Origin: DATFQI01 sp963816955
Lineage (GTDB): Bacteria; Actinomycetota; Thermoleophilia; Solirubrobacterales; Solirubrobacteraceae
DNA length: 64,000 nt
Direction of reading: 5' to 3'
NCBI GenBank assembly: GCA_963816955.1
Contig: CAWFME010000005.1
Coordinates: 62,001-126,000 of the forward strand
The position numbers and the translations under genes were made by a program. A model generated the notes under the pieces. That model had not been told where the DNA came from. It did not search any database and was given only the letters and a program-made list of their open reading frames with translations. Position 1 is the first letter of the stretch, and every line of letters starts with the position of its first letter. Positions 60,789 through 64,000 of the stretch are shown here, piece by piece.

Positions 60789-62540
60789 TCAGTTCGCTGT
60801 TGAACGTGCCCGTTTGCGCAGTTTCCGGAACTCGCTCCACGGCCGGGTGTTGGCGACCTGCCCGGGCTCCAGCCACGCGCGGCGGGCCGTGTCGACGCCG
60901 AAGCGCAGCAGGGCGAGGTTGACCGTCGAGTGCGCGTCGGAGTCGATCAGGATCCGCACGCCGGCCCGGGCGGCCTCGCGGGCGTGGATCTCGTCGAGGT
61001 CGCGGCGGTCGGGCGCGGCGTTGATCTCGAGCATCGTGCCCGTGCGGGCGGCCGCCTCGATCACGCGCTCGACGTCGAGCGCGTAGGGCGGGCGCTTCTC
61101 GATCTTGCGGCCCGTCGGGTGGCCGATCGCGTCCACGAGCGGGTGCTCGATCGCGGCGATCATCCGGTCGGTCATCTCCTTGGAGCGCATCCGGAACGAC
61201 GTGTGCACGGAGGCGATCACCCAGTCGAGGCGCTCGAGCAGCTCGTCGGGGTAGTCGAGCGAGCCGTCGGTGAGGATGTTGCTCTCCGTACCGATGAGGA
61301 TTTCAATCCCTCCCAGGCGCTCGTTGAGCGCGTGGATCTCGTCGATCCGCCGCTCGAGCTCCTCCGGCGAGACGTCGTTGCCGAAGCCGTGCGAGGCCGA
61401 GTGGTCGGTGATCGCGATGTACTCCAGCCCGCGCCCGCGCGCCGCCAGCGCCATCTCCTCGGCCGTCTGCAGCCCGTCGGAGGCGGTCGTGTGCATGTGC
61501 AGGTCGCCCTTGAGGTCCTCGAGCGTGACCAGCTGCGGCAGCGCGTCCTCGCGCGCGGCCTCCAGCTCGCCGCGGCCCTCGCGCAGCTCGGGCGGGATCC
61601 ACGGCAGCCCGAGCCGCTCGTAGACCGCCTCCTCGCTCGCGCAGCGCAAGGTGTCGCCTGAGGAGTCGTCCAGGATCCCGTACTCGGAGATGTGCAGCCC
61701 GCGCCGGACGGCGCTCTCGCGCAGGGCCACGTTGTGCGCCTTGGAGCCCGTGAAGTGCTGCAGCACGTTGCCGAACTGGTCCGGCTCGACGACCTTGAGG
61801 TCGATGCTCATCCCGGTGTGGGTGGTCACGCGGGCGCCCGCGTCGCCCGAGGACTGCACGGATTCCACGAGCTCGAGCTCGCCGAGCGTGCGGGCGAGCG
61901 CCTTCGGGTCGCTCGCGGTGGCGATGATGTCGAGGTCCTTGACCGAGTCGGCGCGCCGGCGCAGCGAGCCCGCCGCCTCCACGCGGTCGCTGGCCGGGTG
62001 CTCGCGCAGGGCGGCGAGGACCTCCGCGGCGATCGCCTCCGCGCGCGAGAGCACGACGCGCGGCGCCGGTCCACCCGCGGCCTCGTAGCCGGCCAGCGTC
62101 TCCTTCAGCTGTGCCTCGGCCTTGAGGCCGAAGCCCTTCAGCTCGCGGATCGTGCCCGCCTCGAGCGCCGCGCGCAGCGCGTCGAGCGAGTCGATGCCCA
62201 GCTCGTCGAAGAGCTTGCGGGCGCGCTTGGGCCCGAAGCCCGGCAGGCGCACGAGCTCGATCAGCCCGGGCGGGAACTTGGCGCGCAGCTTGACCAGCGC
62301 GGGGATGTCGCCCGTCTCGTCGAGCGCGCGCAGCTTCTCCTCGAGCGTCTTGCCGATACCCGGCACGCTCGTCACGCGGCCCTCGCGCGTCATCGCGATG
62401 ATCGACACGGAGGACTCGCGTACCGCCTTGGCGGCGTTGCGGTAGGCGATCACCCGGTAGGAGACCGCGCCGTCGAGCTCGTAGAGGTCACCGAGCTCGT
62501 CGAGCGCGGCGGCGATCTGGGCGTTCGTCGGGTCGGCCAT
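60789..62540 (-). CDS. polX: DNA polymerase X family protein with PHP domain
   Basis: A 583-residue repair polymerase. The N-terminal polbeta-like part has helix-hairpin-helix motifs (VTSVPGIGKTLEEKL, RLPGFGPKRARKLF) and the nucleotidyltransferase site AGSLRRRADSVKDLDIIATA near residue 197 (GS, then DxD). The C-terminal PHP domain (about 335-575) has GDLHMHTTASDG and ITDHSASHG, and IDSDAHS near 552, with metal-binding His/Asp, giving 3'-5' exonuclease or AP endonuclease activity in bacterial PolX. ATG 62540 is preferred; the reading to 62570 crosses the divergent promoter. Confidence 0.92.
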   Translation of the reverse strand: MADPTNAQIAAALDELGDLYELDGAVSYRVIAYRNAAKAVRESSVSIIAMTREGRVTSVPGIGKTLEEKLRALDETGDIPALVKLRAKFPPGLIELVRLPGFGPKRARKLFDELGIDSLDALRAALEAGTIRELKGFGLKAEAQLKETLAGYEAAGGPAPRVVLSRAEAIAAEVLAALREHPASDRVEAAGSLRRRADSVKDLDIIATASDPKALARTLGELELVESVQSSGDAGARVTTHTGMSIDLKVVEPDQFGNVLQHFTGSKAHNVALRESAVRRGLHISEYGILDDSSGDTLRCASEEAVYERLGLPWIPPELREGRGELEAAREDALPQLVTLEDLKGDLHMHTTASDGLQTAEEMALAARGRGLEYIAITDHSASHGFGNDVSPEELERRIDEIHALNERLGGIEILIGTESNILTDGSLDYPDELLERLDWVIASVHTSFRMRSKEMTDRMIAAIEHPLVDAIGHPTGRKIEKRPPYALDVERVIEAAARTGTMLEINAAPDRRDLDEIHAREAARAGVRILIDSDAHSTVNLALLRFGVDTARRAWLEPGQVANTRPWSEFRKLRKRARSTAN

Positions 62541-62550
62541 CCGAGTTTCG

Positions 62551-62557
62551 TAGGCTA
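62551..62557. promoter_or_regulatory. Shared divergent -10 element, polX/GT2
   Basis: TAGGCTA reads TAGGCT on the plus strand (13 bases before ATG 62570) and TAGCCT on the minus strand (11 bases before ATG 62540). The 29-base gap holds no other recognisable signal. Confidence 0.6.
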
Positions 62558-62569
62558 CGCGGCCGCGCA

Positions 62570-63343
62570 ATGACCGGCCTTGCCTGGATCGTCGTCCCGA
62601 CCTACAACGAGGCCGCCAACCTCGCGACGCTGGTGCGCGGCGTGCGCGAGGCCGTGCCCGCCGCGCGCGTCCTCGTCGTCGACGACAACTCGCCCGACGG
62701 GACGGGCGCGCTGGCCGACGAGCTGGCGGCCGCCGACGGCCAGATCGAGGTCCTGCACCGCCCCGGCAAGGCCGGCCTCGGGCTCGCCTACGTCAACGGG
62801 TTCGCGCACGCGCTCGCGGCCGGCGCCGGCTACGTGGTCGAGATGGACGCCGACCTCTCCCACGACCCGCGCGACCTGCCGCGGCTGCTCGCCGCCGCGG
62901 AGGCCGGCGCCGACCTCGTGCTGGGGTCGCGCTACGTGCCGGGCGGCGGCGTCGAGGACTGGGACGTGCTGCGGCGCGTGCTCTCGCGCGGCGGCTGCCG
63001 CTACGCCCGCACGGTGCTCGGCGTCGGCGTGCGCGACCTCACAGGCGGCTTCAAGTGCTTCCGCGCCGAGGCCCTGCGGGCGATCGACTTCGAGACCGTG
63101 CGCTCGGAGGGCTACGCCTTCCAGGTCGAGCTGACCTACCGCGCGCTCGCCCGCGGGCTGCGCGTGGAGGAGGTCCCGATCACGTTCCGCGACCGCAGCA
63201 GCGGCGACTCGAAGATGTCGGCGCGGATCGCGCTCGAGGCGATCTGGCTGGTCCCGGCGCTGCGGCTGGCGCGCCGTCGCGACGGGCTGCCGGAGGCCCC
63301 CGGCTCAGGGGAACCGGGGACCCTGCCGATCCCAGAGGCATGA
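62570..63343 (+). CDS. Polyprenol-phosphate glycosyltransferase (DPM1-like GT2)
   Basis: A 257-residue GT-A enzyme. VVPTYNEAANL, VVDDNSPDGTG, MDADLSHDPRDLP (DxD metal site) and GSRYVPGG are the signature blocks of dolichol-phosphate mannosyltransferase-like proteins. GGFKCFRAEAL follows, then VEEVPITFRDRSSGDSKMS near residue 205. It would transfer mannose or another hexose from a nucleotide sugar to a polyprenyl phosphate for envelope glycan synthesis. No membrane helices are seen, as in the short Ppm1/DPM1 type. Its stop overlaps the next start by ATGA. Confidence 0.9.
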   Translation: MTGLAWIVVPTYNEAANLATLVRGVREAVPAARVLVVDDNSPDGTGALADELAAADGQIEVLHRPGKAGLGLAYVNGFAHALAAGAGYVVEMDADLSHDPRDLPRLLAAAEAGADLVLGSRYVPGGGVEDWDVLRRVLSRGGCRYARTVLGVGVRDLTGGFKCFRAEALRAIDFETVRSEGYAFQVELTYRALARGLRVEEVPITFRDRSSGDSKMSARIALEAIWLVPALRLARRRDGLPEAPGSGEPGTLPIPEA

Positions 63344-64000
63344 AGACCGAACAGCTCGCGGTCGTCCAGGGGTGGGCGGACACGCGCGGGGCGCTGCGGC
63401 GCTGGAACGCGCAGCCCGCCACCGTCCTGGTGCCCTGGGCCGCGGCCAGCCTGGCCGTCGGCGTGCTGCTGCTCACCGCGACGTGGGCGATCGCGACGGC
63501 GACGACGCCCGACGCCTCCGGCGCCACCTTCCCCGGCGTCACCGACCGCGCGACGCTCGCCGACTACGGCTTCGTCCTGTTCCGCAACGGCCTCGTGCTC
63601 GCGCTGCACTCGCTCGCCTGCGTGGCCGGCTTCATGGCCGGCTCCTCGCTGCCGCAGGTCGCCGAGGGCTACACGGGCCTGTGGCGGCGCATCCACGAGC
63701 TCGCCGGCCCGCTGGCGATCGCGTTCGTGGCCGCGGCCACGCTGTTCTCCCTCTTCACGCAGGCCTACTCGCTCGGCGGCCACGCCTCGACGCTGGCCGC
63801 CGACCTCGAGATCTCCCCGCTGATGCTCGTGCTCGGGATCCTGCCGCACGCGCTGCCGGAGCTGTTCGCGCTGTTCCTCCCGCTGGCCGCCTGGACGCTG
63901 GCGAGCCGCGCCAAGCGCTGGCAGGACCTGCTCGCCGCCACCTTCGTCACGACCGCCATCGCGATCCCGATCCTGCTGCTCGCGGGGGCCGTCGAGGTGT
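63340..64000 (+). CDS. Membrane protein, SpoIIM/DUF95-like, incomplete at window end
   Basis: 220 residues are visible before the window edge. There are at least five hydrophobic segments. FRNGLVLALHSLACVAGFMAGSSLP and ILPHALPELFALFLPLAAW resemble the stage II sporulation protein M/DUF95 pattern (an asparagine in a membrane helix, then a His-Glu pair), although the organism need not sporulate. ATG 63340 overlaps the GT2 stop by ATGA, so co-transcription with the glycosyltransferase is likely. Confidence 0.6.
   Translation, partial: MKTEQLAVVQGWADTRGALRRWNAQPATVLVPWAAASLAVGVLLLTATWAIATATTPDASGATFPGVTDRATLADYGFVLFRNGLVLALHSLACVAGFMAGSSLPQVAEGYTGLWRRIHELAGPLAIAFVAAATLFSLFTQAYSLGGHASTLAADLEISPLMLVLGILPHALPELFALFLPLAAWTLASRAKRWQDLLAATFVTTAIAIPILLLAGAVEV

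Overview
The window is very GC-rich, with third codon positions almost always G or C and long antisense open frames nearly everywhere. It has no plasmid, phage or IS genes of its own. Gene content fits a chromosomal segment of a free-living, aerobic, spore-less actinobacterium. My best guess is class Thermoleophilia, order Solirubrobacterales. Pointers are the lhr and nei pair, PAC2 and DUF2342 proteins, a 7Fe ferredoxin, an AdnB-like helicase-nuclease, half-size TauE genes, a PxKF-tailed secreted esterase and a DUF4349 anti-sigma-like protein. That placement is inference; no 16S rRNA is present.

Layout. 1-10.8 kb: an incomplete lipoprotein gene, a TetR regulator, a UDGb-type uracil glycosylase, an MFS transporter, full-length Lhr helicase, a GGDEF-EAL protein, Nei glycosylase and a glycerophosphodiesterase, so largely DNA repair. 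11-15.3 kb: a secreted protein, an ECF sigma factor with a DUF4349 partner, Crp/Fnr, Nudix, ASCH and a membrane protein. 15.4-17.5 kb: groES-groEL behind two CIRCE operators. 17.6-28.9 kb: a CHRD protein, DUF1330, a secreted M14 carboxypeptidase, then a run (trehalose synthase, luciferase-like oxidoreductase, three-gene ABC-2 exporter, citrate synthase, amidase) in which nearly every gene carries single-base frameshifts, most easily explained as sequence errors. 29-37.7 kb: a large secreted SGNH/PKD/PxKF protein, an epimerase, ferredoxin, Mrp, a histone-like basic protein, a DUF2342 metalloprotease and an IMPase. 37.7-45.6 kb: AdnB-like helicase-nuclease, PAC2, YhaM-like RNase, DUF4177, an epimerase, cupin-TPR and SnoaL.

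45.6-46.7 kb holds a complete selenocysteine tRNA gene and, 1000 bp downstream, a second copy that has lost its 5' acceptor strand. The pair brackets a DUF4333 lipoprotein and an RDD protein like a scar of site-specific integration. Immediately beyond lies a compact cluster (46.8-50.0 kb): a protein with an eCIS-cargo-like N-terminus and an HExxH...E zinc motif, an overlapping HEAT-repeat protein, a lipoprotein and a Ser/Thr kinase. This is the most likely undescribed system here. 50-64 kb: cold-shock protein, EamA, YihY, ABC-F, a 2-hydroxyacid dehydrogenase, a divergent pyrophosphatase, MscL, half TauE genes, OtsB, glycosyltransferases, an acyl-CoA synthetase, a decayed enoyl-CoA hydratase, CsbD, a PolX/PHP polymerase, a polyprenol-phosphate GT2 and an incomplete membrane protein.

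Two genome-wide habits stand out. Genes inside operons overlap by GTGA or ATGA, which suggests translational coupling. Many first genes have no Shine-Dalgarno sequence but a TANNNT box 6-9 bases before the start codon, suggesting leaderless mRNAs. At several divergent gene pairs one near-palindromic TA-rich core appears to serve as the -10 element on both strands.
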